DNA from: Aquatica leii
Lineage: Eukaryota; Arthropoda; Insecta; Coleoptera; Lampyridae
Direction of reading: 5' to 3'
Assembly: GCA_035610365.1 (NCBI GenBank)
Contig: CM069437.1
Location: forward strand, 58,676,093 to 58,740,092
DNA length: 64,000 nucleotides
Positions 1 to 11,794 of this stretch are shown here, one piece after another. Every line of letters begins with the position of its first letter. Position 1 is the first letter of the stretch. The notes below the pieces were generated by a model. It was not told the origin of the DNA, ran no database searches, and saw only the letters and a list, made by a program, of their open reading frames with translations. Both the position numbers and the translations under genes were made by a program.

Positions 1-1434
1 GCAAATTTTAATGCCGATGTTTCTGTTATTGTTAAAGATATTTTCTGTTGATGCTTCATGACCTCTTCTTTTTGAATTTCAGTCAGTTGTTTAAAGAGGT
101 CAAAGGAAGGGTTTTTTGATGTGACGGAATCCAATTTTTGATTAATTTTTCTTTCTATAGTTCCTGGATATGCTCTTATAATTGTTCTTATTCTTTCGAA
201 TGTAGGGAAAGATTCGGTCATTGCGGTTTTGCTTTTTTCTAGCTTCTTTAATTCGTCAAGAATGACGGAAAAGTGTGTTTTTATAAAAAAAACTAGTCCT
301 CTCTTAACAGCTTCGTCATTAAAAGCTTTTTGAGATTTATCAATAGTTGCAGAGGCCGTCTCGTCAAATAATTCAACCACCTGAAATAAGACAATTCAAT
401 TAATATATAAAACAATGTCAGATTATCGTATGAACTGTACCTCTTTAATTTTTTCAAAATGTGTGGCATAAAATATGCAAGCAGATAACCAAGTTCCCCA
501 TCTTGTTATGATAGGTTCCGGTAGAAGTTTAACATCTGAAAGTTTTTCTTTATAGGCCTTTACCCGTAATGGTGCTTTCACAAACAAGATCCAATAATCA
601 AAAAAAGAATCTTAGAGATTTTTACCATTTGGTGGCAAAAATTAACTTATTTACTATTGCAAACTCGTCTCTAATGAATTCACACACCCTATGTATTCTC
701 TGTGCTAGACAAGTTAAATGTTTTAAATTCGGATAAAATATTTCTAATGCCTGAGCGGATTTGATCAATTAAAGTGCTGCATCGTTTGCGAATAAGAGAA
801 ACATTTTTTTACGCCATTGGGATACAGAAATTCTACAATCATAAAATTATATAATTGTAATTAATAGATTAGATTATATTAATCAATCATTAAAAAAAAA
901 CTTACGTAAACAATCATCGAAAAAAATTGCAACTGTTTTGTGATTGGTCTGTGGAATTTCTTTGGATGCTAGCAAATGAGCTTTTCCTGGTTCTAGTTCA
1001 GACAATTTACCATATACAAAATTTGCTATAAATCGACCTCTGCAATCGGTTGTTTCATCAACTGAAGTCTAAATGTAATAGTCCCCAATGTAATTACTTA
1101 TTGTCTGTATTTTCTAAGGTAAACCAGCATTTTGAAAACGATTAAAACTTTAATTAAATTTCTTACCGATTGGTAACATATGTCTAAATAATTTTTTCTC
1201 AAAGTTGATGCATCTGGAACAACTTGTTCGGTGTATTTTTCGTGGAAATTTGCGAAAATTGATGTTATCAAGTTTTTTAAAAGGAATTTGAGCCGACATC
1301 AATGCTTCGCACAAATCTAGAGTAAAAGTTGTTTTTGATGGGCCAGGTTTATTTTGTTGATCTTCTATAACGTTTTTTAACAGTGGTTGTTTCATAGTTT
1401 TTTTAATAATTTTTAAATGTAAACCACTACCCAA
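1..1434 (-). pseudogene. hAT-family (CGGBP1-like) transposase, decayed, cut by left edge
   Basis: Minus-strand reading gives a series of blocks typical of CGGBP1-like hAT transposases. 1434-1150 has a zinc-finger-like start and an ALMSAQIPFKKLDNINFRKF block. About 1075-905 encodes SVDETTDCRGRF, carrying the first catalytic-type Asp. About 780-640 encodes an IYPNLKHLTCLAQRIHRV-like block, with a broken frame. 600-441 encodes PEPIITRWGTWLSA. 380-1 is open and runs off the edge. A 60-bp intron (381-440; GTACAG..TTTCAG) separates the last two blocks. Stops and frame changes around 750 and 620 mark it as inactive. Family assignment is by motif recall and fairly secure; the end of the gene and the left terminus of the element are outside the window. 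Confidence 0.75.
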
Positions 1435-4058
1435 GTGTCGTTTTACATGGTACTTTTTAGTAGTATACTAGTAATTAAAAGCATTTAAATTAAGATAATA
1501 CAAATTTACTGATTTTAAACAAACTTGACAAAAAAGGTTTTTCCCGTCGGTTGTTAAATTATTGTCTAGTTTACTCCATTTTCAAATTTTGATTTTTTAT
1601 TAGGTGGCAAGTTACTCACAGCACAACAGCAATAGACTATCACAGTGTGACAGTATCACAAGTATTTATAACAAACAAAGAATATTTTAGTCATGTGTTT
1701 CCGTCATTAAAGGAATCCCACCAAACAGAATTAAAATTATCTATATTTGTTTGCTTTACTTAGGTACTGAATAGACCTATAAAATATGATTCATTCCAAA
1801 ATCCTTCCGGTTTTGTAAATAGTGTTCTGTTAAGTTTGTCATTGTACATAATCCTAGTATAAATTCTTAAAATAGTTTTTCTCTATAAGCGGCTTTTGTA
1901 TTTAACGTTATCTGGAAACCATTGTTTAACAAAACATGAAAATCCCTGTTGTTATTTATAGGTTCGTGGTAAGACCTTTTGAGCAAAAAATGTTAATTAT
2001 ATTATTGTACGTAATTAAAGTAAAATTCTGTAATCTACCTATTAAAACACTGTTTACACAAACTTTTCAAAATTTATATGTAAAAAGGCAATATAAAATA
2101 ATACTCTTTAAAAAGGCAAAAAAGACAAAAAGTTACAGAAAAAAGCAAAATATGCTCCAGGCATTTGCTTCACTGCCCGCTCTTTGGTTATAAATAATAA
2201 TAAGACAAGTACAATACCATCAACAAAATAGAATAATACAAAAAAGTAAATCTTTTTAACGAAATAATTGTTACACTATTTGTCATGATCCAATGGGGGA
2301 GGTGGAGAAAAAAAGAAAGAAAGAACAAATTACTTAAATTAATTACCAAGATGTTGTTGCTTACCTTTCGGCTAGCCTCACCGTAGATGGTCGTCGGGTA
2401 AAAGAAAATCGTAAGACACCAAGTTTTCTTTAGGTAAGCTAAATGCCCAAGTGCGCCACCTCTTCTCAAATTTTTGTCAAAGATACACAGTCTAGGTAGG
2501 AGAAAAGGAGATCCTATACCCGAGGTCCCCCAAAAGAAACATAGTACGAATTAACAATAACCATTTATTAAAGATATTGATTAATAGCCAATTCCGGAAC
2601 GGAAAAAGCCACTCGACGGTTACGCCACTGGTATAATCCGAAATGAAATTACCTTACATAACACCACAAAATGGTAACAATATACATATAATATACATAC
2701 AAGATGAAAGCAGGTCCCAAAAATAGACTCTGGGAGCCAAAAAAAGAAAGTTTAAAACGTTAATATTTAAAAGGTATCTCCGCGGCTACCGTAAATCGTA
2801 GCAAAATTTATCCGCGTTAACGTACGTAACACCGCCCGTGGACCTTGACGTCAAGTTCATCACGACCGGTAATAAAAATATCATTAAAATTAGTTTACGA
2901 CAGAAACGGTATAGCTTTCAAATTTCTACCCTTGATAATGGCAATATTCTTTTATATGAAACAACAAGATAATAAGTGTAGGTTACGTTAAATAATCATT
3001 ATAGATCAACCATTACAACTAAGGCGTCTGGTAAACATCGTAATTAATTCTATTAACATTATAAAAAAAAGAGACGTTAAATATTACTAATCAGAATTAT
3101 TCAAGTTCCAAAAGTTCATTAAATCGTTCAATTAAAAAAAAATAGAAATAATCGTAGTCGAATAAGTGTACCGGATGTACAAGATAACGTTCGAACTAAA
3201 AAAGCATTTACATATAAAGTTCGCACTGTTTCCACTTAAAACGAAACGCCGCGTACGTAGCGAGAGCAGCAGTCCTGACCCCGAAACGCGTGGACGAAAT
3301 GAGCCGACGGCTAGTGATCCCCCGCGGTTCCAAATTTAATGATCTTATAAATACCTCGATACTTCATTCCCCCAACCTTTAGTACAGCGCCAACGATCCA
3401 CTGGGATTCTTTTTACTCTGTGACTACGATTACTGCATCAGTTCAACGATTCTAAAAGCGCACGGTCCACCATCTTCAACAGAACTTGGCAGAAAATTCC
3501 AACAAACATGTAGAAACCCCAAAAGTAAAGACAAAAAGACGAAAGAGTTAAAATAGCGAATATTAGTTGATACGCCTCCATTTTCTTAACCACGTGCGAA
3601 ATACTAACCTACTTTATGAGTTTTGCAGCAAAATATTGTATTGTATGCATCGAACGTTTAGTCGGATTTATTATTGATTGCTAAAATAAAGTGTCGTTGT
3701 AGTAGATATTAAACGATGAAAGAGAAACTTCATGTTTCTTACCCATCCGACGTTTCCACGTTCCTTACACGGCAAAACGACAAAATAAAATGAAGTTTGT
3801 AGATGGCCGACTACTCTCGAGCGCCCTCTGCGAGCGTAACTTAAAATCACGACTCGAGGTCGTGTAATTATTCGTTGTTACGGTAAGTTGCCTACTATCA
3901 GGCGGATTTTCGTTCAATTTCAAATTTACACGTTACATAATTTCACTTGACTTTAATTTAATCCAGATATATTAAGACTTTTAAGCTAATCAGTACAGTA
4001 ATTTCATATTTGAGCATGCAGGTTATTATTATTCGAGCTATAGATGGAACTTATTTAA
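1435..4058. other. AT-rich stretch with no recognisable gene
   Basis: Only short AT-rich ORFs occur (for example 1936-2193 and 2188-2469), without known motifs. The part next to 1434 should contain the 5' terminus of the hAT element, but I could not identify its TIR. Some of 2.7-4.0 kb is GC-richer and could be the leader or LTR of the gypsy relic at 5.0-6.4 kb; I found no matching direct repeat on the other side to prove this. Confidence 0.5.
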
Positions 4059-4543
4059 AGTCTGTCCAGAAACGAAGCGAAGTAGTTCATTTATTTTACA
4101 TATAAGCGGTACACGATTTTGTATAAAATACATAAAAGATTTTAAAACTAGTTTTAGGATATACCGCTTCCATACTATAGTGTTACAACGTAAGTTATTT
4201 ATGAATAGCTCCTAATCCGTTAACAATGGGACGTACCTGTTCTTGAGGTCTAAACTAAAGATCATAGTAGATGAGTTTTGCTGACAAAAAAAATTACGAT
4301 TGCGTTTTATTGTGTTTTATTGAAGTAATTTTAAACATATCATTGTAATTATAAAACACATCGTTTATTAGAAACCATTTTATAGAGTTTGCAAATTTAA
4401 GGTATAATAAAATATAGCAAGAACAAACTAAATTTATAGGAAAAATAATAACCCCCTTTTCGAAAAAGTATCAATACATCGGTACGCCATTGGAATCTGT
4501 TCAACATGTTGATTTGTTACTTCGCTTCGTTTCTGGACAGACT
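4059..4543. mobile_element. 485-bp MITE with perfect 26-bp terminal inverted repeats
   Basis: The left end (4059-4084) starts AGTCTGTCCAGAAACGAAGC. The right end (4518-4543) is its exact reverse complement over 26 bases, ending GTTTCTGGACAGACT. The interior is AT-rich and non-coding. The flanks read TTAA on the left and ATAA on the right, so a piggyBac-type TTAA target duplication with one mutation is possible but not proven. The perfect long TIR against a featureless interior is the signature of a non-autonomous DNA transposon. Confidence 0.85.
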
Positions 4544-5001
4544 ATAATCATAAATAACAATTAAAATTTTTTAATTACTTAAGCAGAGGACATAAATAAA
4601 TAGAAAACTTGACGAAGAAGAATTTAAAACTTTAGGGTACAATTTAGATTCATACTTGCAGCAAAAAAACATGTTCTTTAAACGCTTAAGGCGGTGCGTA
4701 TAAAGAATGGTTAATGATTTCGTAATTGTACGCACATTTGTTTGTTCTTACGTTTTTGTTGGGTCGGCGTCATGGTCCAACGCCAGATATTAAGAGCGGA
4801 TCCGCTACACGAAGTTACCGTTTTAGCCAGCGATCGTATAACGTTCGTTCTAATGCGTATTACGTTTAATAAATTTGTTATTAAAACTTGAACTGTTAAT
4901 TTTGAGTCGTACAATACAAGAAGTGGGATATACACCCGGTTTAATGATATAAACCCAAAATAAGTAACTACAAAGTGATAGAGTTTAGTGAGTGAACGAG
5001 C
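4544..5001 (+). other. Probable leader of gypsy relic, no gene
   Basis: Non-coding. It lies directly upstream of the Gag-like start at 5002 and is GC-richer around 4745-4850, as expected for a retrotransposon leader. No LTR boundary or primer-binding site was identified. Confidence 0.3.
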
Positions 5002-5390
5002 ATGGGTAAAAGAAAACGTGAAAAATTTTCTAACAAGAAACATAGTAGTTCGACACACCGAACCCCAAGTTCATCGAGCGCGTCGTTCTCCTAGTCTTTG
5101 GAAGACGATTTAAAGCATTAAGTTAAATTTCTAAAGCGGGAAATTCGTCAATTAAAAAGAAAGCCAGCTATTTCAACTCAAGCGGGTGATGAGTGCCTGA
5201 TTCCGATCTACGACCCGTCGAAGAACGATACTCCGGTGGAAAATTGGGTACAGCGTGTCGACAATCTAGCCGAACGTTATCAGTGGAGTAATGATACCAT
5301 CGTCCGACTCATTGCTGGCCGTCTTCGTCTTCAAAATTACGAGCCCTGCATTTACAAATCCCCGAAGACGATTTGGTTGACGCGGTGATC
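5002..5390 (+). pseudogene. Ty3/gypsy Gag fragment
   Basis: From the ATG at 5002 the frame begins MGKRKREKFSNKK, a basic N-terminus, and continues with two in-frame stops (near 5092 and 5119). It then has a capsid-like block DPSKNDTPVENWVQRVDNL..ERYQWSND, followed by a LAGRL-like stretch; the stop is near 5388. The pattern of an acidic linker, a W-x-x-x-V/I-D-x-L helix and then a W-containing helix is that of insect gypsy Gag capsids. The rest of Gag, the protease and the reverse transcriptase are missing; the sequence passes almost directly into integrase, so the element is internally deleted. Confidence 0.6.
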
Positions 5391-5524
5391 CGGGGGATCA
5401 CAGACGAAAATACCGCGCGTACTGTGAGGTGAGCGCGTTAGTGTGACGCTAATTCCTTATATGCATATCTAAATACCATTGGCAATATGCCAAGGAGTTC
5501 GTGGAATTGGGAAAATAAACCAAA

Positions 5525-6300
5525 CACAATCAAAAGTGCGACTACGTTCAAGTTAATAAAAAGAAAAACAAGTTTCTCTTTGTAGTCGTTGATGCTTTTA
5601 CGAAATGTTGTATAATTGCACCTGTACGGGATCAAAAAATCAAGCACGTAGTTAAAATTCTTCTCTCTATTACGTACCTTTCTGGTGCACCGTCGCGCAT
5701 TATCAGTGATCGCGGAACTGCATTTACATCTTCTCAATTTAAGATCTTTGCCGAAACTTATAATATTACGCACATTCTCAATGCAGTAGCAACACCAGGC
5801 TCCAATGGGCAAGTCGAACGATATAATAAAACAATTCTGGTCGCGTTAGCTCCAACAATAGCCGGCAAGCACCCTGATGCTTGGGACACGTGCATCAAAC
5901 CAATTCAAAGCGCACTAAATACGTGCCACAATAAAGCCATTGGGACTACGCCGACATAAGCTCTTCTTGGTTATAAATCGAATTCTGCAACTGAAGCATG
6001 GCTTTTAAACGTTATACAGAATGAACTTCAAAGGGTAGATTTACACGATTGACGTTCGCAAATTACAGCTCATATAACAGCCGACCAAGTCCAACAGAGA
6101 AAACGCTACGATGAAAAATCCCGAGAAGCTCGAACTTACGCAGTCAAAAACCTAGTAATGGTTCTCATTACAAGCGAACCAGCCACAGGTTTCAGTCGAC
6201 CTGCGCGAAGGTGTTCCAAAACGATCAACGCCAACGGTGGTAGCGGCAGACCATATAAAGAAATGGTTTGCCATCCAAGATGACGAACGTAAGCATACGT
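5525..6300 (+). pseudogene. Ty3/gypsy integrase core, decayed
   Basis: An open frame from 5525 encodes an rve-type integrase core. It contains FLFVVVDAFTK (first catalytic Asp), IISDRGTAFTSSQF (second Asp) and ATPGSNGQVERYNK (catalytic Glu). This is followed by the usual helix (DAWDTCIKPIQSALNTC). Stops at 5956 and 6049 break the C-terminal part, after which DQVQQRKRYDEKSR recalls the post-core region. The catalytic triad is still complete, but the frame is interrupted and no reverse transcriptase precedes it. The protein would insert element cDNA into chromosomes in the nucleus. This copy cannot act alone. Confidence 0.85.
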
Positions 6301-6393
6301 GAGATTGACGGATCTTAAACTCTTTCGAGATCAACGGATCTCAGATAAATACGTAAGATCAACGGATCTTAAACGCTTTCGAGATCAACGGAT
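6301..6393. repeat. Short tandem GATCAACGGATC repeat
   Basis: Four spaced copies of GATCAACGGAT (the first as GATTGACGGAT), with the spacer TTAAACxCTTTCGA repeated twice. They lie just after the integrase relic, so they may be a polypurine/LTR remnant of the gypsy element; function unknown. Confidence 0.6.
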
Positions 6394-6777
6394 TAAAACT
6401 TCAATTGTTTCTGGGTTATCGAGTTTTGAAGACAAACGTTAGGTATTATATTAAAATATTTTGAATGAAGAACAATAATTAATGAAATGACGAATTTCTT
6501 TTGAAAACATTCTGTGGTTCTAAAAAGAACCGATTGCAATGTTTATTTACAATCTTATTTTATTAAGATGCTCAAAACGAAATTCTGTAGATAGTTCATC
6601 AAAGTACCTTAGAAACACAGCATTGTTTTTTTGTCTTAAAATGTTACCATACCAACTAATGTCAAACATTCAATTATTGTCAACAGTTTTTGGGGTAAGT
6701 AAGTAAGTGTAGAGCAGAAACAAGAAAAACAATTGAATAATATTTGCATTTTGGGCAAGAATTTTATCTATCTTGAC
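6394..6777. other. Non-coding AT-rich spacer
   Basis: No ORF, repeat or motif seen beyond simple AT-richness. Confidence 0.5.
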
Positions 6778-7061
6778 AAATTACAGATTAAAAATATTCT
6801 AAAACAGAAAAGCGAAATTTTTGTAGTTACTATTTCTAGCAAGTATTATCAAATAGATACAAAACTCTCCAAAGATTGTTAATTTACCATAAACGGAATA
6901 TGATGGCATTTAAAGTGTTAATTTACTTTGTAAACATAGTAATTTATAAATTGAAATCGAAGTGAAAACGTTGACAAGCTTATTTTGCACCGGTGTAATT
7001 CAAAAAAATTTGCAATATACCTCCTAAACCACGACATACTTGGTTAACATTCAAAATTTTC

Positions 7062-7201
7062 TTGGAAATTCAGAAGCAGATAATTACAACTTTTAGACAT
7101 TCATTGCAGCATAAGCATCAAAAGTGCAGTTTCTGCATAGCTAACTTACCAAAAAAAATTAGTGCAGTTAGTGATGAGCACGTTATTAAAGTAGTTCAGG
7201 T
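7062..7201 (+). other. Exon-like ORF with Cys pair (unknown)
   Basis: The frame contains KCSFCIANLPKKISAVSDEH and then VIKVVQ, ending at a good splice donor CAG|GTGAGA (donor from 7202). An acceptor-like TTCAG lies just upstream at about 7071. The other copy of the block (about 13930-14020) keeps KCSFC, VSDE and a GTAAGA donor but has lost the frame. Conservation of the coding-like part plus the donor suggests a real exon of a mobile element or lost gene. I do not recognise the family. Confidence 0.4.
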
Positions 7202-7547
7202 GAGATCATCCAAAATCCAAATCTATAACCAAAAATGTTATCTTAATATACATATATGTATGCTGTTTGATAAAAGAACTTTTCTGTTTGTATGAACACA
7301 ATTTGACTTACAGTCATTATATATAGTTTTTGTACGAATATAATTAATCAGTATTTTTAGCATTTTCATTCTTTATTTTTCTTTGTATATATATACATGT
7401 TGGGGTAAAAAAAAGTTTTTCCGCAAATTTCGTATTGCAGACTGAAAGATTACAGTTAGTTAAATTTAACATAAGAATTTTCCGGAGTTTTACCTGTAAT
7501 CAAGTTCTAGGTAACAGGTCACAAATTCCATTAGGTACCATAGAGTA

Positions 7548-7600
7548 TATAAAGGTAACGTGCGCATCATAAACAACAGTTTAAATTTAATAATCACACA
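7548..7600 (+). promoter_or_regulatory. TATA-box-like promoter candidate
   Basis: GTATATAAAGG is followed about 25-30 bases later by an AT-rich initiator-like region. The other block copy has ATATATAATT at the same place. Weak evidence, based on motif spacing only. Confidence 0.2.
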
Positions 7601-7847
7601 TTGATTCTGCCGATACACCGCTAATCGTGATACCGATTAACTCTATCTGCTGGTGTATTTTTGGTATTTCTATTTTTCAAAACTGAATTAATTTTTTCGG
7701 GTTTTTTATTTATTTTCCATTATAATTGTTTTTTGTTTTAACCGTTACTAAGACATATATATTTAGTTACCGTACCTGTGCATATCTGAACCAGCGTAGT
7801 GGATTTTTCGATACGTTTTCAGTTAAAGTTTCCCACCAGCAACAAGA

Positions 7848-7930
7848 AGCGTAACGGACCCCCGTAACGTTAAGAGTTGGTATTTGATCCGTCCCGCCAG
7901 TGAGCAAGCGTAACGGCTTGCCGTGGCGCT
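7848..7930. other. Two hairpins with the same stem
   Basis: 7848-7871 and 7907-7930 each fold as AGCGTAACGG paired with a CCGTxxCGxT strand, with a 3-4 base loop and one or two non-pairing positions. The second hairpin is preserved in the other block copy at 14730-14753, with the same arm and a changed loop. Could be a structured RNA element or a protein-binding site of the repeat. Confidence 0.45.
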
Positions 7931-8060
7931 GCTGAAAAGCGATTACTTATGTCGTCACCAACGATTACTAGTCCCTTACAAAAAAAATATTTTAGAAGCT
8001 ACTGCATCGTAATACATTTATTTTTTAATAATATGTTTTTAAGTTAACTTTACTTTGTAT

Positions 8061-8427
8061 AAGTGTACCCGCGTGGATCTTTAATTTAGTTGCGGGATAA
8101 AATTGTTATCTTGCATTATCCGGTAACATTATTTAAAAAGCGTTTAGTGGATATGACGCCTTTATAAAATTGATTTTGTTAATTACATCTACTCATACCT
8201 TACTGTATGATTATAATTAAGCTGGTCGTGATACGGTCTCTACTAACAACAACCCGTAACGACCTATCTCAGTTAGAAAAATGACAAAACAACAATTCAA
8301 GAGCCGAATATAAGAAGTAGACGCGCGCGGAAAAAGAATCTGTCCTATTTCTTTTTTGCAAAAAAAATTAATCCATTCAGCAATAATTAGTTCAACATAA
8401 TATTCCTGGTCCACTAATTGTGTAATA
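8061..8427. other. Non-coding spacer
   Basis: Nothing recognised; the ORF at 8217-8414 (-) has no known motif. Confidence 0.5.
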
Positions 8428-9045
8428 CAGTGAACGCCGCTTATTAAAATCAGTCGGGCAATGTTGTTACTTTATTAAAGAACTGTCTGGACGTATGGTA
8501 CTACATATGAAAAAACACCGTTTATAGTAATCATAATTTCGGTTTATGTTATCAATTTTCTACTCAGGTTTGTTTTTACACATGAAAAATGACCTATTTT
8601 GCATAATTTTTTAGCAAAATTTTCACAATACGCCTGTTTAGAATGAAAAACTTTTATTGTACTCTAAAATCAGCTGTTTTGCATATTTTTGCAGTGCGTA
8701 TTTTTACTAAACCACGTAACATTACCTTATTTAAACGTCTGCAAATGCGTTATCTTTAAGGATTAACTTCGAAAGCATTTTGTGCGTTCTTAGAATAACA
8801 ATTTCATTTAACTACGTTTTATGTAATAACATCATTTATCTTTATTTTTAGTGTCATGAAATTATTTAGAAGAAATATGTAGTTCTTAGAACAGTGAATT
8901 TACTTTGACATTTTTAGCTTATATTGATAGGATGATATACACACGCTATATCTATTTACTGCTTTCCTACCAATAAACACTTATTTGTTATTTTTCTGAA
9001 TTTTGGATATTGTTCCAACGTGATTCTATTAAGCGACGTGTACTG
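8428..9045. mobile_element. 618-bp pogo/Tigger-type MITE
   Basis: Starts TA|CAGTGAACGCCGCTTATTA and ends GCGACGTGTACTG|TA, so it has CAGT..ACTG termini inside a TA target duplication. The two ends are imperfect inverted repeats over about 25 bases (shared pattern CAGTxxACGxCGCTTA). CAGT ends with a CGCTTA motif and TA duplication are characteristic of the pogo branch of Tc1/mariner. The interior is non-coding. Related but broken copies lie at 18850-19082 plus 24534-24729 and at 51200-51371, all in opposite orientation. Confidence 0.85.
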
Positions 9046-9073
9046 TACTAGTGATTGTGATGTTAGTAAATGA

Positions 9074-9361
9074 CAATACAGTGATAATGACTTGGAACCT
9101 CAATACAGCGTTGGCACTGCTACTAATGATGATTCAGTTAAAAACGTTAGCTGTGTATTGTGTGGAGCAGATACAGAGCGGTTCAATAATATTCTATTTA
9201 TGTCTGAAGGTGAGCAGCACAAAAATATTTTTGATACTATAGTTGACGAAACTCTAAGCGATCCTGCATCTTGTCCAAGAGTTTTATCATTGAATAATAA
9301 ATGTAAGAAGAAATGCAACTTAAGGGGCGATATCGTATCGACTGATTGGATCGAGATGTAG
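9074..9361 (+). CDS. Cys-rich ORF, unknown (mobile-element exon?)
   Basis: The open frame encodes about 95 residues with CVLCGADTERF near the start, then MSEGEQHKNIFDTIVDET, SCPRVL and a KCKKKC cluster. The spaced Cys pairs suggest a zinc-binding fold comparable in outline with ZAD-type fingers, but I cannot assign it. It begins immediately after the MITE's TA duplication and precedes a THAP-type domain by 190 bases, so both may belong to one disrupted transposon gene. The ATG at 9092 is the first Met in frame; the frame is open back to 9074. Confidence 0.35.
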   Translation, partial: QYSDNDLEPQYSVGTATNDDSVKNVSCVLCGADTERFNNILFMSEGEQHKNIFDTIVDETLSDPASCPRVLSLNNKCKKKCNLRGDIVSTDWIEM

Positions 9362-9553
9362 AGGTCGCCACGTTTGTATTGGATCGAGATTTTTCAGTTC
9401 TTGCGTGTCTGTCGACTTGTAAACTTCGGTATTGAATTGAAAGTTTTTCTTGGGTTAACATTGCGATACGATTTTTAAAATTCTGGTAGTAGTAATGTTT
9501 GTTTGAACTTTTGTTTAGTTTAAGTGTAAATATATTTTTGATTTATTTTTAAA

Positions 9554-9825
9554 ATGGGAAAAATTACAAATCACGGTTGTGTTTATATTAATTGTGAAAA
9601 TAATAATACCGAAAACAAAGGTACTAGTTTTCTTAAGTTTTTTATTAGTGATAAAGTGCGTGCTAAAGAATGTTAGAAAAACTGTGGAAATATAAACATT
9701 GCTACAATGGACTTGGAAGATTTAAAACAAAAGAAGATTTGTGAGAAGCATCTTCGGAGATAATGTATAACAACAAAAGGAAATTTTAAACACACTGCAG
9801 TTCTTGTTCTACACCTTCAATCAGG
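9554..9825 (+). pseudogene. THAP-type zinc finger exon, decayed
   Basis: ATG at 9554. The frame shows the C2CH THAP layout: C-x4-C near residues 9-14, a SFLKFF segment in the place of the usual F-x-FP, the NCGN..I..M block, and KKICEKHL for the distal Cys and His. Two in-frame stops (near 9674 and 9761) replace conserved residues. The exon ends at a donor, CAG|GTAAAT, at 9826. THAP domains are the DNA-binding ends of P-element-like transposases and related host proteins; decay and surroundings favour a transposon relic. Confidence 0.65.
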
Positions 9826-11794
9826 TAAATATTTTTAAAATTTTTTTTCTACCAAACGTTTAAAAATGGTTTAAATTAGCATCGGAGAATCTCCTTGTCC
9901 GGATTCTTCTCCTTCTTGTTGCACTTAATTGTACAATAACTTAAAATAATTACTGTAAATCAGTAGCTGAGATCGCTATTATTTTCCACGATCAATGATC
10001 GCAATCATGGTATTTAGAATTAATTAGTAATCGACTGTTGCTAAAAAGTCGCTCGTGTAAAGTTAGTCATAAATCTAGCCATAAACATTCGATTTTCATT
10101 TTCCGGGATACAATAACGTTTGGAGTATTGAAAATCAACAGATCTAAGTATTTTTTTAATATTGTTTCTAAACAATAAATTAATTAAAATTTGTTCATAT
10201 TTAGATTTAAAAAAAATATTTACAAAAATTCACAGAAAATAGATACTACTGTGATGTTTTTTTTTCGACATGACGTGCTATTTGATTTCTGATGCAAACT
10301 TACGAACAAATAGTTTAAAGCATTAATAAAAAACATATTAAAAAATAAGTGTCGTTCTTTCGTAAATTAAATGTTTCTATTTGAAATTGACCCTGAAAAG
10401 ATTGTTGAGTAATTAGTCATAACTCGTGTTGATAGTTGTCTCAAACATAAGATCTATGTATTAAAAATAAATTTGCAATTCTTTTCAAATACGTATTGTC
10501 ATTTGTAGTTAATGCTTGTTGTTTTTAACTTCCTGTGTTTTTATGATTTACCTTGGTGTTTATATAAAGCTAGGTTTTCCCCTAAATGCTGAATGTGTGA
10601 CACAAATTTTACAAACGTTCTTTCCTAGAAGAGTTTTCTAATTCTCTTTAAAAAGAATGCATTGTTAAATTTCTGTAAACAAAAAAAATATAATTCAATG
10701 TTTAAATTCAAGTTACTTTTTTATTAAAAAATCTGTATGTGGTTTAAAATTCTTACGAGGAAAAGAGCAAAGGGGTTATTTACCTACTTACACAAAAATT
10801 TACGATTTTCCGTGAACTACCTGCATACTTAAAGTTTATTATACATTTATTAAAGTAAATATTATAGGTAAAATCGTGTTATATTGTCTTATTTGTTTAT
10901 GCGATAATTAAAAGTATTAATTTCTTTTCCACAACCGCAATTGTTATTTTATAAGCGATCAATGATTGCGATCGTTATTGTACAGACGCTCGATATTGCG
11001 ATCATTATTTTGCATAATGATCGATTCATCGTAATTGCATAATCGTTCTGGCCATTGCTTTAAATGTTTTTGTTGATGTTGGCATATGTCGAATAAAAAT
11101 ATCGTTTTTGTAAATGTTAGGGCCGCATTTCTTTAGCACCTTGTCTAATAAATACTTAGTTTTTTAAAAAATAAAAAAAATTATAAACAAAATTCTTTTA
11201 TGTTTATTTTAGCATGTTGAAAGCACTTCTATAGAAATCCAACAATACATAAAATATTTTTACAATTGTTTAAAAAAAATCGCAAAAATTTTGAAAATAC
11301 TAACACTAATTGCATTTTCAAAACTTTATTTTTAAAATACTAACAACTTAATTTTTTTTACTTTTTGGGCTTATTTAGTAGAATTTTTTACAGAAGTTGT
11401 AATTGTTGATATGAACATCAACCTAAGATACTCAAATGTAGTAGTTTCTCAAACATATGGAAAAAAACGTCGATTGTTATTTATTTATGATGATCGTGAA
11501 GACGAATAAATTTATTCTTTCTACAGCTCCAGTTCACTAAACGAAGGTATAAGTAGACAAGCAATAATACGTAATTTTTTTAATATATGTTTTATAGTTA
11601 AAGATACGTCCTATAATATTTTGAAGATACCGGAACGACCACAGTGTGTTCTCAAATTCGTCAAGCCGTTAAGTTTTGACTAAACTACGCAACATAGTGA
11701 TACAAATGGATTCTCCGTCAAAAATCCTTTTAAGGGATGAATTGGTCAATTATTCTTTCAGAAATTTAACATTAATTTTAATTTAAAAGTATTT
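9826..11794. other. AT-rich non-coding, GATC palindrome cluster
   Basis: No coding signal. GATCAATGATCGCAATCAT at about 9991-10009 and GCGATCAATGATTGCGATCG at 10957-10976 are related palindromic motifs. Another cluster of GATCG/CGATC words continues to about 11045. They may be the ends of an unrecognised non-autonomous element of about 1 kb, but the inverted match is too weak to call. Confidence 0.4.

Larger units (their letters stand above)
6778..8060. repeat. Duplicated block, copy A
   Basis: Matches 13272-14870 over most of its length in the same order. Shared parts are CAAATTACAGATTA, the GTTGACAAGCTxATTTTG segment, the CSFC exon-like segment, a promoter-like TATATAA region, a GC-richer core with hairpins, and a shared tail CAACGATTACTAGTCCC. 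The copies differ by many substitutions and indels, so the duplication or repeat family is old. It could be two insertions of one mobile element whose boundaries I cannot define, or a segmental duplication. Confidence 0.75.

Noticed and set aside
1936-2469. Two ORFs of 85 and 93 codons
   Set aside because: Low-complexity AT-rich frames, no motif, no splice or promoter context.
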